Notes: a model not told the origin generated them from the letters alone. A stretch of DNA of 64,000 nt from JADJOM01 sp964647615 (GCA_964647615.1 CAZYIV010000006.1:1-64000); one strand, 5' to 3'. Positions 44,003-52,528 are shown, counted from the first letter of the stretch. Numbers and translations are program-made.

Positions 44003-46774
44003 TCACGCCGCGCCCGCGTCGTCCAGGGTGCGCTTCACTTCCTCGACCCGGTAGCACTGGATCATGTCGCCCACCTTGAGGTCGTTGTAGTTCTCGACCC
44101 CGATGCCGCACTCCAGCCCCTCCCGCACCTCGCGGACGTCGTCCTTGAAGCGCTTGAGGCTGGAGAGCTGGCCGTCGTACACCTGCACCCCGTCCCGCAG
44201 CACCCGGGCCTTGCCGGTGCGCTGGATGATGCCGTTGCGGACCTGGCAGCCGGCGATGGTGCCCACCTTGCTCACCTTGAAGAGCTGCAGCACCTCGGCG
44301 TCGCCCAGCACGGTCTCCTTGCTCTCCGGCTTGAGCAGGCCTTCCAGCGCCTTCCGGACGTCGTCCACCGCCTCGTAGATGATGCGGTAGGTGCGGACGT
44401 CCACCTGCTCCCGCTCGGCGGCCGCGCGGGCCCCCGCATCGGGCCGGACGTGGAAGCCGATGATGATCGCGCCGGAGGCCTTGGCCAGCAGCACGTCGCT
44501 CTCGCTGATCGAGCCCACCCCGCGGTGCACGATGTCCACCCGCACCTCGCCGGTGGAGAGCTGCCCCAGCGCGTCGGCCAGCGCCTCGGCCGGGCCACCC
44601 TGGTCGGCCTTGATGATGAGCCGTAGGGCCCCCACGGCGCCCTGCGCCAGCGCCCGGGAGATGTCCTCCAGCGAGCCACCGCGCGCGGTGCGGCGGTTCT
44701 GCGCCTCGCGTTCCAGCCGCTGCCGCTTCTGGGCGATGTCCCGCGCCTCCACCGCGTCGGCGGTGACCAGGAAGTTGTCGCCCGGCGACGGCGTGCCCTC
44801 GAAGCCCAGGATCTGCACCGGGATCGAGGGGCCCGCCTCCTTCACGTTCTTGCCGCGCTCGTCGAACAGCGCGCGCACCCGGCCGGAGAACTTGCCGCAG
44901 ATGAAGTTGTCGCCGACCCGCAGGGTGCCCTTCTGCACCAGGATGGTCGCCACCGGGCCCTTGCCCGGGTCCAGGGTGGCTTCCACCACGGTGCCGGTCG
45001 CGGACCGGTCGGGGTTTGACTTGAGGTCGAGGATCTCCGCCTGGAGCAGGATCTGCTCCAGCAGCTTCTCCACGTTGGTGCCCTTCTTGGCCGAGATCGG
45101 GGTCGAGAGCACCTGGCCGCCGAACTCCTCCAGCACCACGTTGTGGCTCAGCAGGTCCTGCTTGACCTTCTGCACGTTGGCTGCGGGCAGGTCGATCTTG
45201 TTGATCGCGACGATCATCGGCACGCCGGCGTTCTTGGCGTGGCTGATCGCCTCCACCGTCTGCGGCATCACGGCGTCCTCGGCCGAGACCACCAGCACCA
45301 CGATGTCGGTCACCTGCGCGCCACGGGCCCGCATGGCGGTGAACGCCTGGTGGCCCGGGGTGTCCAGGAAGGTGATCTTGCGCCCGTCCGGCAGGGTGAC
45401 GTGGTAGGCACCGATGTGCTGGGTGATGCCGCCGGACTCGCCGGCGACCACGTTCGCCTTCCGGATGTAGTCGAGCAGCGAGGTCTTGCCGTGGTCCACG
45501 TGGCCCATGATGGTGACCACCGGCGGCCGCGGCACCTGCTGGCCCTCCTCCTCCGCCTCGTCCACGGTGCTTTCCGGGGCGGCGTACTCCTCTTCCTTCA
45601 TCGCCTGGAAGCCGAACTCGGAGGCGATGAGCTCGATCTGGTCGAAGTCGAGGCGCTGGTTGACCGTCACCATCAGCCCCAGCTCCTTGAACGCCAGCTG
45701 CACGATCTGCGAGGCGGGCACCTTCATCAGGTCCGCCAGCTCCGCGACCGAGATGAACTCGTTCACCCGGATTCGGGTCTTCTCCCGCTCGCGCTCCTCC
45801 CGCTCCCGCTGCATCTGCTCGCGGTAGCCGCCGTCGTCGCGGCGGCCGGTGCGCTTGGTGGTGCCGCGGTGCATCCCGGCCAGGGTCTTCTCGATATTGG
45901 CCAGCACCGCTTCCTGGTCCACCCCCGACTTCCGGCCCTTCTTCTTCTTGCGCGCGCCACCCTTCTGGGCGTCGGGGCCGAAGTTGCGGCTCCGGTCGCC
46001 GGGGGCGGCGGTGCCGGTGCCCCCCGCGGCCGGCGGACGGCCGGGGCCACCCGGCCGCGGGCCGCCGGGGCGCGCGGTGCCGGGCGAGCTGGAGCTGAAC
46101 ACCGGGCGCGGACGCTGGAACCGCGGGACCTCGCCGCCCGGAGGGGCGACCGGTCGCGGAATGCGGGTGGGAATCCGGGGCGGCGCGCTCGGCGGTGCGC
46201 CGCTGGCGGCCGCGGGGAGCGACGGAGCGCTCGGCGCCGCGGGCGCCTCAGCCCCGCCCTCCGGGGTGGCGGCCGACGGCGTCGCCGCGTCGGGCGCCGC
46301 GCCCTCCTCGGCGGGGAGCGGCGGCAGGTCCTTGAAGAGGGCGCGGGCGCGCTCCTCGAGCGAGCTGGGGAGCATCGGCTCCTCCCGCCGCTCGACGGGC
46401 CGGCTCAGCTCCAGCGCCTCCTGCCGCAGCTGTTCCGCGGCGCGCTCGGCCTCCGCCTTCTCCTCGGCCTGCTGCACTTCGGCCGCGGTGCGGCGGCGCT
46501 TCACCGGCTTGGCCGGCTCGTCGACGGCCGCGGCTTCGACCGGCTTGGCCTTCTTGGTCGCCTTCTTGGCCCGCTTCTTCGGGGCCGGCTCCTCCGCCTG
46601 GGCCGCCTTCCGCTTCTCGCGCTCCCAGCGCACCCGGATGGCCGACACCTGGGCATCCTCGAGCGGCGACATGTGACTGCGCACGAAGATGTGCATGTCC
46701 CGGAGCATGCTCAGGAGCTGCTCCGCGGGCACGCCGAATTCCGCTGCCAGGTCGTGGACTCGCGTCTTGACCAC
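44003..46774 (-). CDS. infB: Translation initiation factor IF-2
   Basis: A 923-residue GTPase that places initiator tRNA on the 30S subunit. The N-terminal third is Ala/Pro/Lys-rich and disordered, with an IF2_N domain opening VKTRVHDLAAEFGVP and a second near residue 355. The G domain follows (GHVDHGKTSLLDYIR near 430, DTPGHQAF near 478, NKID near 532), then domains II-IV. The start is GTG, directly after the ylxQ stop (TGAGTG). Confidence 0.97.
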   Translation of the reverse strand: MVKTRVHDLAAEFGVPAEQLLSMLRDMHIFVRSHMSPLEDAQVSAIRVRWEREKRKAAQAEEPAPKKRAKKATKKAKPVEAAAVDEPAKPVKRRRTAAEVQQAEEKAEAERAAEQLRQEALELSRPVERREEPMLPSSLEERARALFKDLPPLPAEEGAAPDAATPSAATPEGGAEAPAAPSAPSLPAAASGAPPSAPPRIPTRIPRPVAPPGGEVPRFQRPRPVFSSSSPGTARPGGPRPGGPGRPPAAGGTGTAAPGDRSRNFGPDAQKGGARKKKKGRKSGVDQEAVLANIEKTLAGMHRGTTKRTGRRDDGGYREQMQREREEREREKTRIRVNEFISVAELADLMKVPASQIVQLAFKELGLMVTVNQRLDFDQIELIASEFGFQAMKEEEYAAPESTVDEAEEEGQQVPRPPVVTIMGHVDHGKTSLLDYIRKANVVAGESGGITQHIGAYHVTLPDGRKITFLDTPGHQAFTAMRARGAQVTDIVVLVVSAEDAVMPQTVEAISHAKNAGVPMIVAINKIDLPAANVQKVKQDLLSHNVVLEEFGGQVLSTPISAKKGTNVEKLLEQILLQAEILDLKSNPDRSATGTVVEATLDPGKGPVATILVQKGTLRVGDNFICGKFSGRVRALFDERGKNVKEAGPSIPVQILGFEGTPSPGDNFLVTADAVEARDIAQKRQRLEREAQNRRTARGGSLEDISRALAQGAVGALRLIIKADQGGPAEALADALGQLSTGEVRVDIVHRGVGSISESDVLLAKASGAIIIGFHVRPDAGARAAAEREQVDVRTYRIIYEAVDDVRKALEGLLKPESKETVLGDAEVLQLFKVSKVGTIAGCQVRNGIIQRTGKARVLRDGVQVYDGQLSSLKRFKDDVREVREGLECGIGVENYNDLKVGDMIQCYRVEEVKRTLDDAGAA

Positions 46775-47059
46775 TCACGCCTCCCTGTGGGCCCCGCCCG
46801 GGCTCGTCTCCACGAGACCCTGGGCCAGCGCCCGGTCCAGCACACCGGCGACCATGATGGCGGGCCGTCCCAGCCGCGCCCCGATCGCCTCCGCGGCCGG
46901 CCCGTCGAGGAGGGGAATCCCCTTCGCCCGGGCCAGCCGAACCACCTTCTCCTGCGCCCGGCGGCTCGCGTCGCCGGCAATCACCACTGCCCGGACCCGC
47001 CCCGCCTGCAGCGCGGCCCGCACCGCATCCACCCCCAGCACCACCGTGCCGGCCCGCAC
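46775..47059 (-). CDS. YlxQ-like L7Ae-family protein, start uncertain
   Basis: A small L7Ae/L30e-type RNA-binding protein in its usual place between nusA and infB. The reported start (GTG 47059) gives 94 residues. The family's opening helix 'LLGLA.RAG' continues upstream in frame (RLRLLGLG before VRAGTVVLG), so the true start is probably earlier, perhaps one of the CTG codons at 47071-47074, just after the nusA stop (47088). No ATG, GTG or TTG exists in frame there. The role is likely rRNA or RNase P RNA binding. Confidence 0.82.
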   Translation of the reverse strand: MRAGTVVLGVDAVRAALQAGRVRAVVIAGDASRRAQEKVVRLARAKGIPLLDGPAAEAIGARLGRPAIMVAGVLDRALAQGLVETSPGGAHREA

Positions 47060-47087
47060 TCCCAGGCCCAGCAGGCGGAGCCGCGCC

Positions 47088-48401
47088 TCACTGTCCGGCG
47101 TCGTCCCCGCCCTCCTCGGTCAGCTCCGCCAGGAAGGCCACCAGCTGCTCGGCCCGCTCCGGGGTCATGCCGGGGATCTTGTCGATGTCCTCGCGCTCGA
47201 GGTCGAGCACGTCGTTGAGGGTCTGGTACCCCGCCCCGTTCAGGATGGCCACCAGCTCGGGGGTCAGGCCCTTCAGCTCGGTCAGCGGCAGCTGCATGAC
47301 CGCCTCGTCCTCCGGCGGCAGCGGGGCGAACAGCGGCCCCTCGCCGCCCCGCTCCAGCCACTCGCGGCTGGAGTAGAGGTCGATCTTCCAGCCGGTCAGC
47401 TCCGAGGCCAGGCGGACGTTCTGCCCGTTCCGCCCGATGGCCAGCGACAGCTGGTCCTCGTCCACCACCGCCTGGATGGTCTTGGAGACCGGGTCGGAGA
47501 ACACCTTGGCCACGCGGGCCGGGGCCAGCGCCAGCCGGGCGAAGCGCTCCGGGTCCGGCGACCAGGGCACGATGTCGATACGCTCACCGCCCAGCTCGTT
47601 GACCACCGCCTGCACCCGCGAGCCCTTGAGGCCCACGCAGGCGCCCACCGGGTCGATGGCGTCGTCCCGGGAGATGACCGCGATCTTGGTGCGGCTGCCG
47701 ACCTCGCGCGCCCAGGCGCGGATGTCCACCACGCCCTGCTGGATCTCCGGCACCTCCAGCTTGAACAGCGCCTTCACGAAGAGCGGGTCCGCGCGGGACA
47801 GGATCAGCCGCGGCCCCTTGGGCGTCTCCTCCAGCCGCTTGAGCACGGCCCGGATGGTGTCGCCCTGGTGGAACTTCTCGCGGTGGTTCTGCTCCCGGTA
47901 CGGGATGATCGCCTCCGCCTCGCGGAAGCGGTTGAGCATGATGACCAGCTTGCCCCGCTCGATCTGCTGCACCTCGCCCGAGAGCAGCTCGCCCACCTTG
48001 CCGGCGAACTCGTCCCGGATCCGGGTCCGCTCGCCCTCGCGCACCCGCTGGATGATCCGCTGCTTGGCGGCCTGCACCGCCAGCCGGCCGAACTCGGCGA
48101 AGGGGACCTCTTCCTCGAGCATGTCGCCCACGGCGAACTCGGGGTCCTCGTACTGCGCCTCCTCCAGCGAGATCTGCGCGCTGTCGTCCTCCACCGCCTC
48201 CACCACCTGGCGCAGCCGGATGACCTTGATCGCGCCCTTCAGCTCGTCGAACTCGAGCTCGAAGCGCACGTTGGGACCGTAGCGGCGCGCCAGCGCGGCA
48301 TGGATTCCATCCCGCAGCAGGTCGAGCAGTTCGGTCCGGTCCAGCTGCTTGCTGGTGGTGAGCTCCCGAATGGCGCTCAGGACTTCCGCAGAGCCTGACA
48401 T
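47088..48401 (-). CDS. nusA: Transcription termination/antitermination factor NusA
   Basis: A 437-residue RNA-polymerase-binding protein. It has an N-terminal domain, an S1 domain, and two KH domains with VGACVGLKGSRVQAVVNELGGERIDIV near residue 255. The C-terminus has a helix-hairpin-helix-like repeat (ELVAILNGAGYQTLNDVLDL). It is expected to affect pausing and termination, including possibly at the attenuator upstream of rimP in its own operon. Confidence 0.97.
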   Translation of the reverse strand: MSGSAEVLSAIRELTTSKQLDRTELLDLLRDGIHAALARRYGPNVRFELEFDELKGAIKVIRLRQVVEAVEDDSAQISLEEAQYEDPEFAVGDMLEEEVPFAEFGRLAVQAAKQRIIQRVREGERTRIRDEFAGKVGELLSGEVQQIERGKLVIMLNRFREAEAIIPYREQNHREKFHQGDTIRAVLKRLEETPKGPRLILSRADPLFVKALFKLEVPEIQQGVVDIRAWAREVGSRTKIAVISRDDAIDPVGACVGLKGSRVQAVVNELGGERIDIVPWSPDPERFARLALAPARVAKVFSDPVSKTIQAVVDEDQLSLAIGRNGQNVRLASELTGWKIDLYSSREWLERGGEGPLFAPLPPEDEAVMQLPLTELKGLTPELVAILNGAGYQTLNDVLDLEREDIDKIPGMTPERAEQLVAFLAELTEEGGDDAGQ

Positions 48402-48418
48402 CCGATTCTCCTGCCCCC

Positions 48419-48907
48419 TCAGGGGCCCCGGCGGCCGTCCGCCGGATCCTGCTCCATGAGCAACGCTTCCTTGATCGTGTCGAGCGGCAGCTCCAGCTCG
48501 GTCCCGTCGGGCAACCCGAGCCGCACCGCCCCGTCGTCGGCGGCGACCGCGAGGATCACCGCCCGGGGATGGCCGCGAACGCCGCGGGCCGTCAGCTTCA
48601 CCGTGCGCCCGGCATACCGCCGCCAGTGCTCCGCGAACCGCACCGGCCGCTCGATCCCCGGCGAGGAGACCTGCAGCACGTAGCGCGGACCGACGCCGCC
48701 CTCCGCCTCGAGGTACGCCTCCAGCGCCCGGCTCGCCCGGGCACAGTCCTCGGCGGTGACGCCGTGCCCCGGACGACTGTCCGGCCGGTCGATCCGCACC
48801 TGAATGGAGGGATTGCCCGACGGACCGCTCCGGCGAAACTCCACCAGCTCGAAACCCAGCTCGGTGACGAGGTGGCGCACAGCCGGAAGGAGCGGATCAG
48901 CGACCAT
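48419..48907 (-). CDS. rimP: Ribosome maturation factor RimP
   Basis: A 162-residue protein needed for 30S assembly. It has the family LVTELGFELVEF start, the middle CARASRALEAYLEAE helix and VSSPGIERPVRFAEHWRRYAGRTV. The ATG at 48907 gives the standard N-terminus. An in-frame extension to TTG 49018 exists but would run through the terminator hairpin and start on the -35 box, so it is rejected. It is the first gene of the nusA-infB operon. No good ribosome-binding site is seen in the 12 bases between the U-run and the ATG. Confidence 0.94.
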   Translation of the reverse strand: MVADPLLPAVRHLVTELGFELVEFRRSGPSGNPSIQVRIDRPDSRPGHGVTAEDCARASRALEAYLEAEGGVGPRYVLQVSSPGIERPVRFAEHWRRYAGRTVKLTARGVRGHPRAVILAVAADDGAVRLGLPDGTELELPLDTIKEALLMEQDPADGRRGP

Positions 48908-48919
48908 AGGGATAGGCCG

Positions 48920-48948
48920 AAAAAAAATGTGGGGGAACTCCCCCACAT
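48920..48948 (-). terminator. Rho-independent terminator in the rimP leader (probable attenuator)
   Basis: On the minus strand ATGTGGGGG, loop AGTT, CCCCCACAT form a perfect 9-pair stem, then eight T. It is one of the most canonical terminators in the window and stands 13 bases before the rimP ATG, downstream of a strong promoter. Transcription of the operon must pass it, so it is likely regulated, or it is a stop for pgeF/murA transcripts with a separate start inside the operon. Confidence 0.85.
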
Positions 48949-48960
48949 CGGTCAGCGTCG

Positions 48961-48986
48961 CGCGCTGGAGCTCCCCGAACAGCGCG
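48961..48986 (-). promoter_or_regulatory. Upstream hairpin in the rimP leader
   Basis: CGCGCTG (48986-48980 on minus) pairs with CAGCGCG (48967-48961) around a 12-base loop containing GGGGAG. The GGGGAG could alternatively pair with the UUCCCC of the terminator hairpin, giving a possible antiterminator. The regulatory role is inferred. Confidence 0.5.
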
Positions 48987-48989
48987 GGA

Positions 48990-49018
48990 AGTATAGGGCT
49001 GGTGCGGGGTTTCGTCAA
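48990..49018 (-). promoter_or_regulatory. Promoter of the rimP-nusA-infB operon
   Basis: The minus strand has TTGACG (49018-49013), a 17-base spacer and TATACT (48995-48990), close to consensus. The predicted start is near 48983, giving a leader of about 75 bases to the rimP ATG. The -35 overlaps the pgeF stop codon. Confidence 0.8.
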
Positions 49019-49812
49019 TCAGCCCCGGCGTCCGGTCGCTGGGGCCGGCCGAGGTAAGCGACCATCCGCCCATCGCTCCCCCGGGAGGCCCGGTGGCTGT
49101 AGAAGAGCGGCCGGTCGTGGGCCGAGCACCATTGTGATGTGGAAACAGCGCCGAGACCCAGACTCCGGGCCTGCTCCGCCAGGACCGCCCGCAGGTCGGC
49201 GTGGTACGGGCCGTTCCCTTCTCGCGGCAAGCCGCACCCATCCATGACTTCAGAACCAACTTCATAGCAGGCGCCGCAAATACTTACTCCACAGTGCATT
49301 ACGACATTCTCCACAACCGAGCCGAACTGTTCGACCATCCTCGAGACGGCGGAGGTAAGGATCCCCGCCGCGGTCCCCCGCCAGCCACTGTGCAGCAGTC
49401 CGATCGTACCCGTTACTGGGTCGGCGAGGTAGACCGGGACGCAGTCGGCCACCGTCACGGTGAGCAGGAGCCCCGCCGTCCCTGTGAGGTGCCCGTCCAC
49501 CCCTTCGAGTTGGAGCCATCCCTCCCCCGGCCCGTGCACCGCCACCCGGGTCTGGTGCACCTGGGTGCCCAGTATCACGCCCGGGAACCCCGCTTCGGCC
49601 CGGCGGAACGCCCGCCAGCGGGTCATGACCTCCCCGACCGGGGCGTCGGTCCAGAGCCCCAGGTCGAATCCGCGCCCCGCCCCGGGCCCCCGACCGGAGA
49701 TGCCGGCCACCAGGCCGTAGCGCTCCCGCCAGCCGGGGACCTCGAAGCGCGGCACCTCGCCCGGCAGCTCCACCTCGCGGAGCGGGGTGACGGCCGGCGT
49801 CGCGGGGGCCAC
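49015..49812 (-). CDS. pgeF: PgeF/YfiH-type laccase-domain protein
   Basis: A 265-residue protein with the copper-oxidase-like YfiH fold. It has the zinc/active-site motifs LGTQVHQTRV near residue 82, VADCVPVYL near 121, LLHSGWRGTAAGI near 138 and CGACYEVG near 175. Family members act as purine nucleoside phosphorylases/deaminases or as peptidoglycan editing factors, consistent with the adjacent murA. It starts at GTG, five bases after the murA stop. Confidence 0.9.
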   Translation of the reverse strand: MAPATPAVTPLREVELPGEVPRFEVPGWRERYGLVAGISGRGPGAGRGFDLGLWTDAPVGEVMTRWRAFRRAEAGFPGVILGTQVHQTRVAVHGPGEGWLQLEGVDGHLTGTAGLLLTVTVADCVPVYLADPVTGTIGLLHSGWRGTAAGILTSAVSRMVEQFGSVVENVVMHCGVSICGACYEVGSEVMDGCGLPREGNGPYHADLRAVLAEQARSLGLGAVSTSQWCSAHDRPLFYSHRASRGSDGRMVAYLGRPQRPDAGAD

Positions 49813-49817
49813 CGGCG

Positions 49818-51098
49818 TCAGTCCAGCCGCTCGATGGCGGCACCCAGGGCGCGCAGGCGGCCGTCAATCTGCTCGTAGCCCCGCTCGATCTGGCCCACGT
49901 TGTGGATGGTGCTGGTCCCCTCGGCCGCCAGGGCGGCGAGCAGCATGGCCATGCCGGCGCGGATGTCGGGGGATTCCACCACCCCGCCGTGCAGCGGCGA
50001 GGGCCCCGAGACCACGGCCCGATGCGGGTCGCAGAGGACGATGCGCGCCCCCATCCCGATGAGCTTGTCCACGAAGAACAGGCGGGACTCGAACATCTTC
50101 TCGAAGATCAGCACCATCCCCTCGCACTGGGTGGCGGTCACCAGGGCGATGGACATGGCATCGGCCGGGAAGGCCGGCCAGGGACCGTCCTCCAGCTTGG
50201 GCACATGCCCGCCCAGGTCTGGACGCACCCGCCGTTCCTGTCCCGGCTCGACGACCAGGTGGTTGCCGTCCACCCGGGGCCGCACCCCCAGCCGGTCGAA
50301 GCCCAGCAGCGTGCTGCGGAGGTCGTCGGGGCGGACATCCTCGATGACCAGCGAGCCATTGGTGACCGCGGCGAGCCCGATGAAGCTCGCGATCTCGATA
50401 TGATCCGGTCCGATGGCGTAGGCGGCGCCGTGCAGCGGCTTTCCGCCGTGGATAGTGTACACGTTAGTGCCGATGCCCTCGATCTCCGCCCCCATCGCCA
50501 CCAGCAGTCGCGCCACGTCCTGCACGTGGGGCTCGGCGGCGGCATTCCGGAGCACCGTCCTTCCCCTGGCGTGCACCGCCGCCATGAGCGCGTTCTCGGT
50601 CCCGGTGACGCTCGGTTCGTCGAGGAAGATCTCCGCCCCTGTCAGGGCCTTGGCCTCGATCTCGTAGTTCTCCCCCAGGCTGAGCGACGCCCCCAGCTGC
50701 TCCAGGGCCAGGAAGTGGGTATCCACCCGGCGCCGGCCGATCACGTCGCCCCCGGGGGGCGGCAGCACGACCGTGCCGAAGCGGGCCAGCAGCGGCCCCG
50801 CCAGGAGGATGGACGCCCGGATCCGGGCACAGAGGCCGGGATCGAGCGGCTTGGGCCGGGCCCCGCGGGCGTCCACCGTGACGGTGTTGGGCCCGGTCCA
50901 CGCGACGCTGGCGCCCAGGTCCGCGACCAGGGCGAGCATGGTCTCCACGTCGCGGATGCGGGGCATGTTGCCCAGCTCCACCGGCCCGTCGGCGAGCAGG
51001 GTGGCGGCGATGGCGGGCAGGGCGGCGTTCTTGTTTCCGGCGGGGCGCACCGAGCCGCTCAGCGGCCGGCCGCCCTGGACGACGAAGCGTGGTGGCAT
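49818..51098 (-). CDS. murA: UDP-N-acetylglucosamine 1-carboxyvinyltransferase with Asp in place of the catalytic Cys
   Basis: MurA adds enolpyruvate to UDP-GlcNAc, the first committed peptidoglycan step. Family motifs: AGNKNAALPAIAATLLADGP, HFLALEQLGASL, and the C-terminal ERGYEQIDGRLRALGA. The active-site loop reads PPPGGDVIGRRRVDTHF: the residue equivalent to E. coli Cys115 is Asp118 (codon 50745-50747). This natural Cys-to-Asp form is known in Mycobacterium and Chlamydia and makes MurA insensitive to fosfomycin. Start: ATG 51098 matches the predicted transcription start; ATG 51119 would add seven residues and lies upstream of it. Confidence 0.95.
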   Translation of the reverse strand: MPPRFVVQGGRPLSGSVRPAGNKNAALPAIAATLLADGPVELGNMPRIRDVETMLALVADLGASVAWTGPNTVTVDARGARPKPLDPGLCARIRASILLAGPLLARFGTVVLPPPGGDVIGRRRVDTHFLALEQLGASLSLGENYEIEAKALTGAEIFLDEPSVTGTENALMAAVHARGRTVLRNAAAEPHVQDVARLLVAMGAEIEGIGTNVYTIHGGKPLHGAAYAIGPDHIEIASFIGLAAVTNGSLVIEDVRPDDLRSTLLGFDRLGVRPRVDGNHLVVEPGQERRVRPDLGGHVPKLEDGPWPAFPADAMSIALVTATQCEGMVLIFEKMFESRLFFVDKLIGMGARIVLCDPHRAVVSGPSPLHGGVVESPDIRAGMAMLLAALAAEGTSTIHNVGQIERGYEQIDGRLRALGAAIERLD

Positions 51099-51104
51099 GG
51101 CGTA

Positions 51105-51133
51105 ATTGTCTTGCGGCATGGTGCGACCGTCAA
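51105..51133 (-). promoter_or_regulatory. murA promoter, apparently leaderless
   Basis: On the minus strand TTGACG (51133-51128), 17 bases, GACAAT (51110-51105). Seven bases after the -10 is the A of ATG 51098, so the mRNA would begin at the start codon. Confidence 0.65.
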
Positions 51134-51140
51134 GCGGCGT

Positions 51141-51146
51141 TATCTT
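51141..51146 (+). promoter_or_regulatory. Candidate -10 box placed for a leaderless DUF948-like transcript
   Basis: TATCTT is followed by six bases and then ATG 51153, so +1 would fall on the start codon. The -35 region is poor. It faces the murA promoter. Confidence 0.4.
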
Positions 51147-51152
51147 TGGGCC

Positions 51153-51608
51153 ATGCTTTCCCTGCAGGCAGCCACGACGGCCGGGTGGGTCGGCCCCACC
51201 ATGGCGATCTCCCTGGTCATCATCGCGGGCGCCTTCCTCGTCATCGCGGCCTCCACCGCGCTGGCGGCGCGCCGCGCCGCCGAGGAGATGCAGCAGCTCT
51301 CCCGGGTGATGGAATCGCTGCGGACCGACCTGGCCCCTGCCCTCGGCGCGGTCCAGGCGGTCTCCGGCGAGGGACAACGGCTGGCGGGTATGGTGGGAAC
51401 CGAGGCCGAGGAACTGGTGCGGGCCAGCCGCCAGCTGCGCGAGGGGCTGCGCGAGCGGCTGGCCAATCTCGAGGCGATCTACGAGGTGCTGGAAGAGGAG
51501 ATCGAGGACACCGCGCTTGATGTGGCCGTGACGCTCCGCACCTTCCGGAGCGGCGCGGGGTGGTTCGGGCGGCTGCGCCGGCTGCTCGGAGGCAGGCGGC
51601 GCCGTTGA
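51153..51608 (+). CDS. DUF948-like membrane-anchored protein
   Basis: A 151-residue protein with one N-terminal helix in the membrane (about residues 15-38) and a long cytoplasmic or periplasmic coiled-coil (residues 40-125: AARRAAEEMQQLSRVMESLR). This layout fits DUF948 (YtxG-like) proteins of unknown function. The tail is Arg/Gly-rich. It heads an operon; its TGA overlaps the next gene's TTG start. Confidence 0.65.
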   Translation: MLSLQAATTAGWVGPTMAISLVIIAGAFLVIAASTALAARRAAEEMQQLSRVMESLRTDLAPALGAVQAVSGEGQRLAGMVGTEAEELVRASRQLREGLRERLANLEAIYEVLEEEIEDTALDVAVTLRTFRSGAGWFGRLRRLLGGRRRR

Positions 51609-52528
51609 GCCGGCGGTCGTGGCTGGTCGGGCTCGGTGTGCTGGTCGTGCTGGTCCTCTGCCTGCCCCAGCCGCTGCACGCCTGGACGCCCGGCACCCAC
51701 ATCTACCTCGGTGAGGCGGTCCTCGGGAACCTCGGCCTGCTCCCCGCCGCCGTCGCCGACCTGCTGCGCGCCTTCCCGTTCGACTTCCTCTACGGCAACA
51801 TCGCCGCCGACAGCTCCATCGCGAAGAAATACGCCCCGGTGGGCCGTCACTGCCACTACTGGCACGTCGGCCAGGAGATCCACGACACCGCGCGCACCGA
51901 TGCCCTCCGGGCCTTCGGGCTGGGGTACCTCTCGCACCTCGCCGCCGACGTCATCGCCCACAACTTCTTCGTCCCCCGGCAGCTGGTGCTCACCAGCAGC
52001 ACCACCGGGTTCGGGCACTCCTACTGGGAGAGCCGGTTCGAGACTCCGCTGGGCGACCGCTTCGCCCGCACCGCCAAGGAAGTGATCCTGCTGGATCACA
52101 CCCCCGCCGACACCCACCTCGACGGGATCATCGCCCCGACGATCTTCAGCGTGCGCACCAACCGCCGGCTGTTCCGGGGCATGGTCCACCTGACCGAGAC
52201 CCAGGGGTGGCACCGCGCGTTCCAGGTGGCCGACCGGCGCAGCCGCTGGGACCTGCCGGTCACCGACGTCGAGCGGCACCTCGCGTTCTCCTTCGAGTTC
52301 ATCGTCGAGATGCTGGCCACGCCGGATGCCGAGCCCCGCCGCTACGACCCCTCGGGGGAGCAGCCGCTCCGCATCGCCAAGCGGATGCGGCGCGAGGCGA
52401 TGCTCGCCGGCGGCTGGCGCGACCCGAGCGCGCGGATCCAGGAGGCGGCCGAGGAGCACTTCGGCCTGCCGGACCGCGCCCTCCCGGTCTGGACCGGCGC
52501 GGAGGTCCCGCGGCCGTGGCGGAGCTAG
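51605..52528 (+). CDS. Zinc-dependent phospholipase C-like protein, exported
   Basis: A 307-residue protein starting at TTG overlapping the upstream stop (TTGA). After an N-terminal hydrophobic signal (about residues 6-24, ending HAWTPGTH) it shows His-rich motifs of the Zn-dependent PLC / S1-P1 nuclease-like fold: AWTPGTHIYLGEAV (Trp1/His), HYWHVGQEIHD, YLSHLAADVIAHNFF and HSYWESRFE. These are metal ligands in the family. It may hydrolyse phospholipids or related substrates outside the inner membrane; substrate unknown. Confidence 0.75.
   Translation: MSRRSWLVGLGVLVVLVLCLPQPLHAWTPGTHIYLGEAVLGNLGLLPAAVADLLRAFPFDFLYGNIAADSSIAKKYAPVGRHCHYWHVGQEIHDTARTDALRAFGLGYLSHLAADVIAHNFFVPRQLVLTSSTTGFGHSYWESRFETPLGDRFARTAKEVILLDHTPADTHLDGIIAPTIFSVRTNRRLFRGMVHLTETQGWHRAFQVADRRSRWDLPVTDVERHLAFSFEFIVEMLATPDAEPRRYDPSGEQPLRIAKRMRREAMLAGGWRDPSARIQEAAEEHFGLPDRALPVWTGAEVPRPWRS

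Noticed and set aside
48907..49018. N-terminal extension of rimP to TTG 49018, which overlaps the pgeF stop as TTGA
   Set aside because: The added residues are not found in RimP, the codon lies in the -35 box and the frame runs through the terminator hairpin.
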